Positions 24,321-33,426 of a DNA stretch of 64,000 bases are shown here, piece after piece. The stretch is from the NCBI RefSeq assembly GCF_040782645.1, contig NZ_CP160403.1, forward strand, positions 3,472,001 to 3,536,000, in the 5' to 3' direction. This DNA is from Streptomyces sp. HUAS ZL42. GTDB taxonomy: Bacteria; Actinomycetota; Actinomycetes; Streptomycetales; Streptomycetaceae. Every line of letters begins with the position of its first letter. The stretch's first letter is position 1. The notes under the pieces are model-generated. The model did not search any database. It saw nothing but the letters and a program-made list of their open reading frames with translations, and was not told the DNA's origin. A program made the translations under genes and the position numbers.

Positions 24321-25049
24321 ATGGCCCTGCGCTCCGCCCTCACCCGCCTCGCCATAGCCACCGCGGCCGGCGCCCTGGCCACCGCGGCCGCCGTGACGCC
24401 CGCCGCCGCCGACGACGACTGGGGGGACTCCTCCTCGTCCTCGAACTCGAACTCGAACTCGAGCCGTCCCGAGAACGGCAACTGGCAGAACGGCTCCTCC
24501 GGCCGCCCGAGCGGCGGCGACGGGGAGAGCGACTCCTCCTCGGGCCGCCCCAGCGGCGGCGACGGACAGGACACCTCCTCCACCGGCCGCCCCCAGAACG
24601 GCAACTGGGAGAACGGCTCCTCCTCGGGCCGCCCCAGCGGCGGCAACGGGGACAGCAACTCCACCTCAGGCCGCCCCAGCGGCGGCAACGGGGACAGCAA
24701 CTCCACCTCGGGCCGCCCCAGCGGCGGCGACGGACAGGACACCTCCTCCACCGGCCGTCCCAGTGGCGGCGACGGGCAGGGCGGCTGGGGCGGGGGCCAG
24801 CAGAACAGCGACCAGCAGCTGTACCGGGGTGTCGTCACGGCGAGCACCCTGCTCCTGCGCAGCGCGCCGAACCGCGGCAGCCAGGTGATCCGGACCGCCC
24901 ACCGGGGTGACATCGTCTCGATCTTCTGCAAGACCTCGGGCGAGAGCGTCGACGGCAACTCCCTCTGGTACCTCCTCACGGACGGCACCTGGGCGTGGGG
25001 CGCGGCCCGCTACATCGACAACCTCGGTCCGGCGCCACGCTGGTGCTGA
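24321..25049 (+). CDS. Secreted low-complexity repeat protein with C-terminal SH3 domain
   Basis: 242 residues; GGAGGT precedes the ATG by 6 nt. The signal peptide (about 1-31) ends AAAVTPAAADDD. Residues about 35-170 are Ser/Gly/Asn/Asp-rich and built of repeats around GRPSGG(D/N)G, with two exact copies of GRPSGGNGDSNSTS. The last 75 residues form a bacterial SH3-type domain (VTASTLLLRSAPNRGSQVI through TWAWGAARYIDNLG) with two Cys that could form a disulfide. A wall-associated role is likely. It lies just before the SEDS/PBP pair, 44 nt from the SEDS start. Confidence 0.88.
   Translation: MALRSALTRLAIATAAGALATAAAVTPAAADDDWGDSSSSSNSNSNSSRPENGNWQNGSSGRPSGGDGESDSSSGRPSGGDGQDTSSTGRPQNGNWENGSSSGRPSGGNGDSNSTSGRPSGGNGDSNSTSGRPSGGDGQDTSSTGRPSGGDGQGGWGGGQQNSDQQLYRGVVTASTLLLRSAPNRGSQVIRTAHRGDIVSIFCKTSGESVDGNSLWYLLTDGTWAWGAARYIDNLGPAPRWC
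24627..24710. repeat. Two 42-bp tandem coding repeats
   Basis: 24627-24668 and 24669-24710 are identical except for the last base (a/g). Each encodes GRPSGGNGDSNSTS. Diverged copies flank the pair. Such in-frame repeats can vary in number between strains. Confidence 0.85.
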
Positions 25050-25093
25050 ATCCCCGAGGATCACAAGACGCACTATTTGGGTAAGTTCCGGAC

Positions 25094-26455
25094 ATGGTCA
25101 ACGCCGGAACCACCGTGGCAGCGGCGGACGCGCCCGCTCCCGCGGTCCGTGTCCCCCGGCGCCGTGGCATCGAACTCTCCCTCATCGTCCTGGCAGTGCT
25201 GCTCTGCGTGTGCGGCTACTGCGCGGTCGGTCTCGCGAGGAACGGCACCGTCCCGCCCGGCGCCGCCGGTTACGGCGCCGGGCTCGGCGTGCTCGCGCTC
25301 CTCGCCCATCTCGCCGTACGCCTGCGCGCCCCGTACGCCGATCCGCTCCCGCTCCCGATCGGCGTGCTGCTCAACGGCCTGGGCCTGGTCCTCATCTACC
25401 GGCTCGACCTGGAGACGCCGGGCGACCGGGCGGCCCCCACCCAACTGGTGTGGTCCACGCTCGGCGTGGCCCTGTTCATCGTGGTCGTCGCCGCCCTGCG
25501 CGACCACCGAGTGCTTCAGCGGTACGCGTACGTCTGCGTCGTCGCCGCGCTGATCCTGCTCATCCTGCCGATCTTCTTCCCGTCCGTGAACGGTGCCCGC
25601 ATCTGGATCCGGATCGCCGGATTCTCCATCCAGCCTGGCGAGTTCGCGAAGGTGCTGCTCGCGGTCTTCTTCGCCGCGTACCTGGCGGCCAACCGCAACG
25701 CGCTGGCGTACACGGGCCGCCGCGTCTGGAGACTGCAGTTCCCCACCGGGCGCGTTCTCGGCCCGATCGTCGCCGTCTGGCTGGTGAGCGTCGGCGTCCT
25801 TGTCCTGGAGCGGGACCTCGGTACCTCGCTGCTCTTCTTCGGCCTGTTCGTCGTCCTGTTGTACGTCGCCACCGGCCGCACCGGCTGGATCGCGGTCGGC
25901 CTGCTGCTGGCCGCTCTCGGCGCTGTCGCCGTCGGCCGCTTCGAACCGCATGTGCACGGCAGGATCGAGGACTGGCTGCACCCGTTCGCGTCGATCGAGG
26001 CGGGCCGGGGCCCCAACCAGCTCGCCCAGTCCCTGTTCGCCTTCGCGGCGGGCGGCATGCTCGGCACGGGCCTGGGCCTCGGTCACTCGGTCCTCATCGG
26101 CTTCGCCGTGAAGTCGGACTTCATCCTGGCGACGGCGGGCGAGGAGCTGGGTCTGGCGGGCCTGTCCGCGATCTTCCTGCTGTACGGACTGCTGGTGGAG
26201 CGCGGCTACCGGGCCGGCCTCGCCCTGCGCGACCCCTTCGGCCGGCTGCTCGCGGTCGGGCTCGCCTCGATCGTGGCGCTCCAGGTGTTCGTGATCGCGG
26301 GCGGGGTGACGGGGCTGATCCCGCTGACCGGCATGGCCATGCCGTTCCTGGCCCAGGGCGGCTCGTCCGTCGTCACCAACTGGGCGATCGTGGCGCTGCT
26401 GATCCGGATGAGCGACGCGGCACGGCGTCCGTACGACGGTGAGGCGACGGCGTGA
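25094..26455 (+). CDS. SEDS-family peptidoglycan glycosyltransferase (FtsW/RodA-like)
   Basis: 453 residues with about ten membrane helices. Conserved SEDS features are IQPGEFAKVLLAVFFAAYLA before the large loop, LVLERDLGTSLLFFGLF with the essential Asp, NQLAQSLFAFAAGGMLGTGL and GMAMPFLAQGGSSVV near the C-terminus. It polymerises glycan strands from lipid II together with a class B PBP, which here is the next gene 16 nt downstream. Streptomyces carry several SEDS/PBP pairs; this one is separate from the division cluster and is likely a growth or sporulation paralogue. Confidence 0.95.
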   Translation: MVNAGTTVAAADAPAPAVRVPRRRGIELSLIVLAVLLCVCGYCAVGLARNGTVPPGAAGYGAGLGVLALLAHLAVRLRAPYADPLPLPIGVLLNGLGLVLIYRLDLETPGDRAAPTQLVWSTLGVALFIVVVAALRDHRVLQRYAYVCVVAALILLILPIFFPSVNGARIWIRIAGFSIQPGEFAKVLLAVFFAAYLAANRNALAYTGRRVWRLQFPTGRVLGPIVAVWLVSVGVLVLERDLGTSLLFFGLFVVLLYVATGRTGWIAVGLLLAALGAVAVGRFEPHVHGRIEDWLHPFASIEAGRGPNQLAQSLFAFAAGGMLGTGLGLGHSVLIGFAVKSDFILATAGEELGLAGLSAIFLLYGLLVERGYRAGLALRDPFGRLLAVGLASIVALQVFVIAGGVTGLIPLTGMAMPFLAQGGSSVVTNWAIVALLIRMSDAARRPYDGEATA

Positions 26456-26471
26456 GACGCGAGGAGGCTCC

Positions 26472-27947
26472 TTGACCCGGCACATCCGGCACGCGGCCGT
26501 GTTCTGCGCCCTGCTGCTCGCCGCGCTCCTGGTGAACGCCGCGCGCGTCCAGGTCGTCGAAGGCCCGTCCTACGACGCCAACCCGGCCAACCGCCGCGGG
26601 ACCATCGCCCGTTACGCCCAGCCGCGCGGCGACATCCTGGTCGGCGGCGAGGCGGTCACCGGCTCCCGGGACACCGGCGAGCACCTCCGCTACGAACGCA
26701 CGTACACCGACGGCCCGTTGTACGCGCCCGTCACCGGCTTCGCCTCGCAGGTGTACGGGACGACGCTCCTGGAGGACACCGACGACGACGTCCTCTCCGG
26801 CACCCATCCACTGCTCTCGCCGTTCCCCCTGTGGAACGACTTCACCCACGCCCAAAACCCCGGCGGCCACGTCGTGACGACCCTCGACCGGTCCGCGCAG
26901 CAGGCGGCGTACGACGGACTGGACGGCCGGAAGGGAGCGGTGGCCGCTCTGGAGCCGGCGACGGGGAGGATCCTGGCGCTGGTGTCGTCCCCGTCGTACG
27001 ACCCGGCCGAGCTGTCCGGGAACGGCACGGCGGTGGCCCGGGCCTGGGCGCGGCTGAACGGTGACCCGAACAGGCCGATGCTCAACCGCGCGGTACGGCA
27101 GACGTATCCGCCGGGTTCGACGTTCAAGGTGGTCACCGCGGCGGCGGCGCTGGACGCGGGCGTGATCACGGACGTCGACGCGCCGACGGACTCTCCGGAC
27201 CCGTACCGGCTGCCAGGGACCACGACCTCGCTGACGAACGAGTCCGACGGGTGTGCGGACGCCTCCCTGCGGGCCGCGTTCGAGTGGTCGTGCAACACGG
27301 TGTTCGCGAAGCTGGGTGTGGACGTGGGGGTGGCGGACATGGCGGCCACGGCGGCGGGCTTCGGTTTCAACGACGGCGACATCGAGGTCCCGTTCCCGGT
27401 GGCGCCGAGCACTTTCGACACGACGGTGGACAGGGCACAGCTGGCCCTCTCCTCCATCGGGCAGTACAACACGCGGGCCACTCCGCTGCAGATGGCGATG
27501 GTCGCGGCGGCCGTCGCGAACGGCGGCCGGCTGCGGGCGCCGTACCTGGTGGAGCGGACCACGCGGGCGGGCGGGTCCACGGTGTCCACGGCCGGCCCGC
27601 GCCCCGAACGTCAGGTGATGCGGCCGGCGACCGCGGTGCGCATGCGGGAGCTGATGACCGACGTGGTGAACGAGGGCACCGGCACCAACGCCGCGATCCC
27701 CGGCGCCACCGTCGGAGGCAAGACCGGCACCGCCCAGCACGGCATCGGCAACGCCGGCACGCCGTACGCCTGGTTCGTGGGCTGGGCACGGGACGACTAC
27801 GACCTGGAGCCGAGGGTCGCGGTCGCCGTGGTGGTGGAGGACGCGTCGGCCGACCGGGAGGACATCAGCGGCAACGGGGTGGCGGCGCCGATCGCGCGGG
27901 CGGTGATGGAGGCCGTCCTGAACTCACCCTCCTACCGAGGCCGTTGA
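26472..27947 (+). CDS. Short class B penicillin-binding protein (transpeptidase)
   Basis: 491 residues from a TTG at 26472 with GGAGG 4-5 nt upstream. The frame upstream of it overlaps the SEDS stop and has no good site. One N-terminal membrane anchor (HAAVFCALLLAALLVNAARV) is followed by a small pedestal region (about 35-150), much shorter than in FtsI. The transpeptidase domain has the three active-site motifs: PPGSTFKVV (SxxK serine), EWSCNTVF (SxN) and GGKTGTAQH (KTG). It works with the SEDS protein encoded just upstream. Its 3' end overlaps the converging sensor gene by 24 bp. Confidence 0.95.
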   Translation: MTRHIRHAAVFCALLLAALLVNAARVQVVEGPSYDANPANRRGTIARYAQPRGDILVGGEAVTGSRDTGEHLRYERTYTDGPLYAPVTGFASQVYGTTLLEDTDDDVLSGTHPLLSPFPLWNDFTHAQNPGGHVVTTLDRSAQQAAYDGLDGRKGAVAALEPATGRILALVSSPSYDPAELSGNGTAVARAWARLNGDPNRPMLNRAVRQTYPPGSTFKVVTAAAALDAGVITDVDAPTDSPDPYRLPGTTTSLTNESDGCADASLRAAFEWSCNTVFAKLGVDVGVADMAATAAGFGFNDGDIEVPFPVAPSTFDTTVDRAQLALSSIGQYNTRATPLQMAMVAAAVANGGRLRAPYLVERTTRAGGSTVSTAGPRPERQVMRPATAVRMRELMTDVVNEGTGTNAAIPGATVGGKTGTAQHGIGNAGTPYAWFVGWARDDYDLEPRVAVAVVVEDASADREDISGNGVAAPIARAVMEAVLNSPSYRGR

Positions 27948-29879
27948 GGAGTCGGGCTGGTGGACGAGGACGGCCGGCAGCGCCACGTACGCCGTGACGC
28001 CCGCGCCCTGGGTGGGTCGCAGTTCGACATGGGCGCCGAGCCGGGCGGCGAGCGCGCCGACGACATGATGGCCGAGGAACCGGGTCGGCGCGGTGAGCAG
28101 GGAGTCGCCCCTGCCGGAGAGCAGGGCGTTGGCCTCCGTCATGCGCTCGGCGGTCATGCCCATGCCCTGGTCGACGACGGCGAGGCAGTACTCGCCGCCG
28201 TCCCGCCAGCCGTAGATCTGGACGGGCTGCTGGGGCGGGCTGAACATGAGCGCGTTCTCCACCAACTCGGCGAGGAGGTGGGAGAGTTCGGCGACGCAGT
28301 GGCCACGCACACGGCACGGTTCGACGTCTGTGACGGCGACGCGCTGGTACTGCTCGACCTCGGCGACGGCCGACTGCACCACCTCGTGCACGCCGACCGT
28401 GCCGCGCCAGGTACGGGCGGGTGACTCCTCGCCGGCCAGGACCAGCAGGGACTCGGCGTTGCGGCGCATACGGGTGGCCAGGTGGTCGAGTTCGAACAGC
28501 TCGGCGAGCGAGTCGGGGTCCAGCTCCTGGCTCTCCAGAGTGGTGATGAGGCCGAGCTGCCGGTTGAGGAGGGCCTGGTTGCGGCGGCCGAGGCTGGCGA
28601 GCGACTCGGTGCTGTTGCGGCGCAGGACGGCCTGTTCGGCGGCGAGCCCGACAGCGGTGTGCTCCACGTTGCGCAGGGCGGCGGCGAGGCGGCTGATCTC
28701 CCGTGCGCCGCCCGGGAGTTCGCGCCTGCCTTGCTCGGCGGGCGGCGAGGTGTCGGGGTCGGCCTCCTGGATGCGCCGGACGGCGTCGGGCAGCCGGGTG
28801 CCCGCGACCTCGTCCGCCTCGTCGGCGAGGGCTCCCAGGGGGCGGGTGATGGAGCGGGCGGAGACGACGGCGAGCGCGGCGGCCACGCCGACGATCAGCA
28901 GACCGAGGGCGAGGAAGCCCCCGAGCTGCCAGGTGGCCGCGGAACCGGCGTCCTCGGCACGTGCCCGCACATCGTCGCCGACCCGTTTCTGCACGTCGTG
29001 CAGGTCGTCGACGAGGGCCGTCATGTCGGCCCACCAGCGGGCGGGGGCGACGGAGAGACCGGAGCCGTCGGCACCGCGCTCGGCCTGGGTCTCGTAGGAC
29101 GTGACCCGGCGGGCGGCGGCCGTTTTGAAGGCGGCGTCGAGGGCGGACTCCTCTTCACCGGAGGCGAGTTGGCGGAACTGTCCGAGGGCGGCCACCCGGG
29201 CGGCCCGGATCTCGGTGAAGTCGAGGTACTCGCCGGAGTGGAAGCGCCCCGCGGCGAACACGCCGTTGAGGGAGCCGCGTTCCAGTGCGACGGCCTCCGT
29301 GGCGCGGGCCAGGGCCTGAAGGGCCTGCGCGCCCTGGGCGATCCGGCGGTCGCCGTCGGGGGCGCCCGCGGACTCGGCGTCGATGAGGGCGGTGACGGCC
29401 TTGGTGTAGGTGCGCAGGGTGGTGGTGCGGTCGGCGGTGCCGGCGTCGACGCCGGTGCGGACCGGGATGAGGGCGGCGAGCGGGACTTCGGCGGCGTGCA
29501 GGGCGGAGACGGCGGCTTGGGGCAGGTCGCCGCGCTTGTCGTCGAGCGCCGCCTTGAACTCCGTTCGGGCGTCGTCGGTCCGCTCGCGCTGGGTGCGCAC
29601 GTCGTCCCGGTACTCCTCGGCGCCGCCCAGCAGCCCGCTGGTGAGCCCGCGTTCGCGCTGCACCTCCCGTACGAGGCTCTGCACGCGCAGCAGGACGTCG
29701 ACGTGCGCCTCCGTCTGCTGCGCGGCGGACCAGTCGGCGGCGCGGTCGGCGACGCCGAGCCCGGTCAGGGCGAGCAGGAGGCAGGTCGGGACGGCCAGGA
29801 CAATGGCCATGCGGCCGCGGATGGAGTTCCAGCCGGGCAGAGCAGGCAGCCGTAAGGTGGTCGGTAGATTCCCCGTCAT
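27924..29879 (-). CDS. Stand-alone nitrate-sensor-type (CvnA-like) histidine kinase-like protein
   Basis: 651 residues from the ATG at 29879; a TTG at 29888 is possible. After one membrane helix there is an all-helical NIT-like sensor domain (about 45-300, with REVQRERGLTSGLLGG), a second helix (WQLGGFLALGLLIVGVAAAL), a HAMP segment, a coiled region and a HATPase domain (LSHLLAELVENALMFSPP, AVVDQGMGMTAERM, FLGHHVVGALAARLG). The usual phosphoacceptor His motif is not seen. This is the architecture of the CvnA proteins of conservons, yet no cvnB, C or D genes are beside it; a full conservon with its own CvnA lies 5.9 kb away. It converges with the PBP gene with a 24-bp overlap. Confidence 0.9.
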   Translation of the reverse strand: MTGNLPTTLRLPALPGWNSIRGRMAIVLAVPTCLLLALTGLGVADRAADWSAAQQTEAHVDVLLRVQSLVREVQRERGLTSGLLGGAEEYRDDVRTQRERTDDARTEFKAALDDKRGDLPQAAVSALHAAEVPLAALIPVRTGVDAGTADRTTTLRTYTKAVTALIDAESAGAPDGDRRIAQGAQALQALARATEAVALERGSLNGVFAAGRFHSGEYLDFTEIRAARVAALGQFRQLASGEEESALDAAFKTAAARRVTSYETQAERGADGSGLSVAPARWWADMTALVDDLHDVQKRVGDDVRARAEDAGSAATWQLGGFLALGLLIVGVAAALAVVSARSITRPLGALADEADEVAGTRLPDAVRRIQEADPDTSPPAEQGRRELPGGAREISRLAAALRNVEHTAVGLAAEQAVLRRNSTESLASLGRRNQALLNRQLGLITTLESQELDPDSLAELFELDHLATRMRRNAESLLVLAGEESPARTWRGTVGVHEVVQSAVAEVEQYQRVAVTDVEPCRVRGHCVAELSHLLAELVENALMFSPPQQPVQIYGWRDGGEYCLAVVDQGMGMTAERMTEANALLSGRGDSLLTAPTRFLGHHVVGALAARLGAHVELRPTQGAGVTAYVALPAVLVHQPDSSTASVGG

Positions 29880-30045
29880 GCCCCGCAAGGCTACGGACGG
29901 AGCGGTCAGGGCACGGTTTCCCTTCCGTAAGGCGGTAGTTCACAGGTACTCACCGGCTTCGCGGCCACGCTGTGAGAGGCGGACATTGCTCACGTGCTGA
30001 GACGGGGGCTGGGATCGCCTCGCCTCCCGACCTATCGTTCGGTCC

Positions 30046-30552
30046 ATGACTTCAGCCGCCGCGTACGAACTCGCCCAGGTCAACATCGCCCGCCTCAAGG
30101 CCCCGCTGGATTCCCCGCAGTTGAAGGACTTCGTCGACAACCTCGACCCCGTGAACGCTGACGCCGACGCCGCCGAGGGTTTCGTCTGGCGCCTCCAGAG
30201 CGACTCCGGCGACGCGACGGACATCGCCGTCTTCGGCGACGAATGGCTGATCATCAACATGTCGGTGTGGCGCGACACCGACGCCCTGACGGCGTACATG
30301 TACCAGGGCAGGCACAGGGAGATGCTCGCCCGCCGGCGTGAGTGGTTCGAGCGGGTGCAGGAGGCGATGGCGACCCTGTGGTGGGTACCGGCGGGCCACC
30401 GCCCGACGGTGGCGGAGGCGGAGTCCCGACTCCTGCACCTGCGCACGAACGGCCCGACACCGTACGCCTTCACCCTGCGGACGTCCTTCCCGCCGGGAGC
30501 GGCGGAGCCGGTCGTCGGGGAGGTTCCCGAGGGGCTGGGCTGCTCGGTGTAG
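30046..30552 (+). CDS. DUF3291-type small protein
   Basis: 168 residues, soluble. YELAQVNIARLKAPLDSP, FVDNLDPVNADADAAEGFVW and LIINMSVWRDTDALTAYMYQ are the typical blocks of the DUF3291 family, a ferredoxin-like/dimeric alpha-beta-barrel-like fold with no known activity. WWVPAGHRPTVAEAESRL follows, also conserved in the family. It is a single gene convergent with the di-iron protein gene at 30580. Confidence 0.9.
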   Translation: MTSAAAYELAQVNIARLKAPLDSPQLKDFVDNLDPVNADADAAEGFVWRLQSDSGDATDIAVFGDEWLIINMSVWRDTDALTAYMYQGRHREMLARRREWFERVQEAMATLWWVPAGHRPTVAEAESRLLHLRTNGPTPYAFTLRTSFPPGAAEPVVGEVPEGLGCSV

Positions 30553-30579
30553 CGGCGGCAGGATCGTCCGGGCACTGCG

Positions 30580-31689
30580 TCAGGAGCCGCCCGCGCCCGC
30601 CTCGATGGCCTCCTCCACCTCCGCGACCCGCTCCCGTTCCTCCGCCGCGAAGCGCTCCTCGTCGAGCTTCTCGGCGATCTCCTCGTCCTGGGCCATCAGC
30701 AGGTCGAGGTTCGAGTCGCCCATCTCGAAGACGCCCATGTCGACATAGGCCTGCTGGAGGCGTTTGCCCCACAGGCCGATGTCCTTGACGCACGGCACGA
30801 TGCGGGAGAAGAGCAACTGCCGGAAGAGCGCCAGGAATTCGGACTTCTCGCTGTACTCCTCGGCCTCCGCCTTCGGGATGCCGAAGTTCTCCAGGACCTC
30901 CACTCCGCGCAGCCGGTCCCGCATCAGGTAGCAGCCCTCGATGACGAACTCCTCGCGTTCGCGGAGTTCGGCGTCCGTGAGTTGCCGGTAGTAGTCGCGC
31001 AGCGCCATCCGGCCGAAGGCGACGTGGCGTGCCTCGTCCTGCATCACGTACGCCAGGATCTGCTTGGGCAGCGGCTTGTCGGTGGTGTCGCGGATCATGC
31101 CGAAGGCCGCCAGGGCCAGTCCCTCGATCAGGACCTGCATGCCCAGATACGGCATGTCCCAGCGGCTGTCACGCAGGGTGTCGCCGAGGAGGGACTGGAG
31201 GTTGTCGTTGATCGGGTACAGCATGCCGATCTTCTCGTGGAGGAAGCGGCCGTAGATCTCCGCGTGCCGGGCCTCGTCCATCGTCTGGGTCGCCGAGTAG
31301 AACTTCGCGTCCAGGTCGGGCACCGACTCCACGATCCGCGCCGCACAGATCATCGCGCCCTGCTCGCCGTGCAGGAACTGGCTGAACTGCCACGACGCGT
31401 AGTGCTTGCGCAGTTCGCCCTTGTCCTTGTCGGTGAGTTTCGCCCAGTGCTTGGTGCCGTAGAGCGACATCGACTCGTCGGGAGTGCCGAGCGGGTCGTA
31501 CGGATCGACCTCGAGGTCCCAGTCGATGCGCTTCTGGCCGTCCCACTGCTTGTCCTTGCCCTTCTGGTAGAGGGCGAGGAGGCGTTCGCGGCCGTCGTCG
31601 TACTCCCAGCCGAAGCGGGCCGCGCCGGTGGCCGGCACCTGCCAGTGAGGGTCTCCCGGGTCCTTGGCGTACAGGTCGTATGTCGGCAT
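30580..31689 (-). CDS. Ferritin-like di-iron protein (R2-like)
   Basis: 369 residues from the ATG at 31689; the longer frame to 31728 runs into the divergent promoter. It is all-helical with two paired di-iron motifs: Glu in GEQGAMICAARIVES followed by TMDEARHAEIYGRF, and Glu in GMQVLIEGLALAAFG followed by MQDEARHVAFGRM, the ExxH pairs expected for a ferritin/ribonucleotide-reductase-like centre. The C-terminus is a Glu-rich coiled segment. Its reaction is unknown. It is divergent from the AurF-like gene at 31781 with only 91 bp between, suggesting shared regulation, perhaps by the TetR protein encoded at 32769. Confidence 0.88.
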   Translation of the reverse strand: MPTYDLYAKDPGDPHWQVPATGAARFGWEYDDGRERLLALYQKGKDKQWDGQKRIDWDLEVDPYDPLGTPDESMSLYGTKHWAKLTDKDKGELRKHYASWQFSQFLHGEQGAMICAARIVESVPDLDAKFYSATQTMDEARHAEIYGRFLHEKIGMLYPINDNLQSLLGDTLRDSRWDMPYLGMQVLIEGLALAAFGMIRDTTDKPLPKQILAYVMQDEARHVAFGRMALRDYYRQLTDAELREREEFVIEGCYLMRDRLRGVEVLENFGIPKAEAEEYSEKSEFLALFRQLLFSRIVPCVKDIGLWGKRLQQAYVDMGVFEMGDSNLDLLMAQDEEIAEKLDEERFAAEERERVAEVEEAIEAGAGGS

Positions 31690-31780
31690 GTTCCGCAGGC
31701 TCACACGTGCTAGACGCCGAGTCAACAAGAAGTGTGCGCGAGGGATTGACGTGCTTGCTGACAGGCAGTCTCATAAGTGC

Positions 31781-32719
31781 ATGACGACCCTGACGGAAGC
31801 AGACGCGGTCGCGGGGCTGCGCGACGCGCTCGGCCTGCTCAAGGACAGGGAGCAGGTGGCCCAGCGGCTGCTCGACTCCTCCGCCAAGCACTCCTTCGAC
31901 CCGGACGAGGAACTGGACTGGGACGCGCCCTTCGAGGAGGGCAAGTGGTTCTGGCCGCCGGAACTGGTGTCGCTGTACGACACGCCGATGTGGAGGCGGA
32001 TGGGCGAGGAGCAGCGGATCCTGCTCTCGCAGCACGAGGCCGCGGCGCTCGCCTCGCTCGGGATCTGGTTCGAGATCATCCTGATGCAGCTGCTCGTACG
32101 GCACATCTACGACAAGGCGGCGACGAGCGCGCATGTGCGGTACGCGCTGACCGAGATCGAGGACGAGTGCCGGCACTCGAAGATGTTCGCGCGGCTCATC
32201 TCGCACGGCGGCACGCCCTGGTATCCGGTGAGCCGGGTCCACCAGAACATGGGGCGGCTGTTCAAGACGATCTCCACCACGCCCGGGTCCTTCACGGCCA
32301 CGCTGCTCGGTGAGGAGGTCCTCGACTGGATGCAGCGGCTGACGTTCCCCGACGAGCGGGTGCAGACCCTCGTCCGGGGGGTGACGCGCATCCATGTCGT
32401 GGAGGAGGCGCGGCATGTGCGGTACGCGCGGGAGGAGCTGCGGCGGCAGATGGTGACGGCGCCGAGGTGGTCGCAGGAGTTCACGCGGGTCACCTCCGGT
32501 GAGTTCGCGCGGGTGTTCTCGGTCGCCTTCGTGAATCCCGAGGTGTACACGAACGTGGGACTCGACAAGCGGGAGGCCGTGGCCCAGGTGAAGGCGAGCG
32601 GGCATCGGCGGGAGGTCATGCAGACGGGGGCGAAGCGGCTGACGGACTTCCTGGACGACATCGGGGTGCTGCGGGGCGTGGGGCGGCGGTTGTGGAGGTC
32701 GTCCGGTTTGCTGGCGTAG
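31781..32719 (+). CDS. AurF-like di-iron oxygenase
   Basis: 312 residues. All-helical; the iron-binding pattern is IEDECRHSKMFAR followed by HVVEEARHVRYAREE, with further Glu residues in helices before each, as in p-aminobenzoate N-oxygenase AurF. FWPPELVSLYDTPMWRRM opens the fold. Family members oxidise amines or act as other di-iron oxygenases; the substrate here is unknown. The ATG has no Shine-Dalgarno sequence, and a TTGACG at 31746 with TCATAA at 31771 suggests a leaderless or nearly leaderless transcript. It is followed by a TetR gene after 49 nt. Confidence 0.88.
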   Translation: MTTLTEADAVAGLRDALGLLKDREQVAQRLLDSSAKHSFDPDEELDWDAPFEEGKWFWPPELVSLYDTPMWRRMGEEQRILLSQHEAAALASLGIWFEIILMQLLVRHIYDKAATSAHVRYALTEIEDECRHSKMFARLISHGGTPWYPVSRVHQNMGRLFKTISTTPGSFTATLLGEEVLDWMQRLTFPDERVQTLVRGVTRIHVVEEARHVRYAREELRRQMVTAPRWSQEFTRVTSGEFARVFSVAFVNPEVYTNVGLDKREAVAQVKASGHRREVMQTGAKRLTDFLDDIGVLRGVGRRLWRSSGLLA

Positions 32720-32768
32720 GGGGCGGCGACCGCCCGCAACTGGGGACATAACGATTACGCTGCACGTC

Positions 32769-33416
32769 ATGACCCCCTCCGCGCCCGCCTACCGCCGCCT
32801 CAGCGTCGAGGAGCGCCGCAGTCAGCTGCTCGACGCCGCGCTGTCCCTGTTCGCGCACCGCGCGCCCGAGGACGTGTCCCTGGACGACGTGGCGGAGGCG
32901 GCCGGAGTGTCGCGGCCGCTGGTGTACCGGTACTTCCCCGGCGGGAAACAGCAGCTGTACGAGGCCGCCCTCAGGTCCGCCGCCGACGAGCTCCAGCAGT
33001 GCTTCGACGAGCCCTGCGAGGGCCCGCTCCTGCCCCGCCTGTCCCGCGCCCTCGACCGCTACCTCGCCTTCGTGGACGAGCACGACGCCGGCTTCAGCGC
33101 CCTGCTGCAGGGCGGGAGCGTCGTGGAGACGTCGCGTACGACCGCCATCGTGGACGGCGTACGACGGGCCGCCGCGGAGCACATCCTCAGCCATCTGCAG
33201 GTCACGCGGCCCGGACTGCGGCTGCGGATGACCGTGCGGATGTGGATCACGGCGGTCGAGGCGGCCTCGCTGATCTGGCTCGACGAGGGCAAGCAGCCGC
33301 CCGCGGACGAACTGCGGGACTGGCTCGTGGAGCAGTTCGTGGCCGTGCTGTCGGTGACCGCGGGGCGCGATCCGCAGACCGCGGCGCTGGTCCGCGTCAT
33401 CGAGGCGGATGCCTGA
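32769..33416 (+). CDS. TetR-family transcriptional regulator
   Basis: 215 residues. The N-terminal HTH is classic: RRSQLLDAALSLFAHRAPED, then VSLDDVAEAAGVSRPLVYRYF. The C-terminal ligand domain is unremarkable. It lies downstream of the AurF-like gene in the same direction and probably controls the 91-bp divergent region at 31690-31780, where tgacaggcagtctca forms an imperfect TGA...TCA dyad (inference). Confidence 0.93.
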   Translation: MTPSAPAYRRLSVEERRSQLLDAALSLFAHRAPEDVSLDDVAEAAGVSRPLVYRYFPGGKQQLYEAALRSAADELQQCFDEPCEGPLLPRLSRALDRYLAFVDEHDAGFSALLQGGSVVETSRTTAIVDGVRRAAAEHILSHLQVTRPGLRLRMTVRMWITAVEAASLIWLDEGKQPPADELRDWLVEQFVAVLSVTAGRDPQTAALVRVIEADA

Positions 33417-33426
33417 GACTGGTGCC

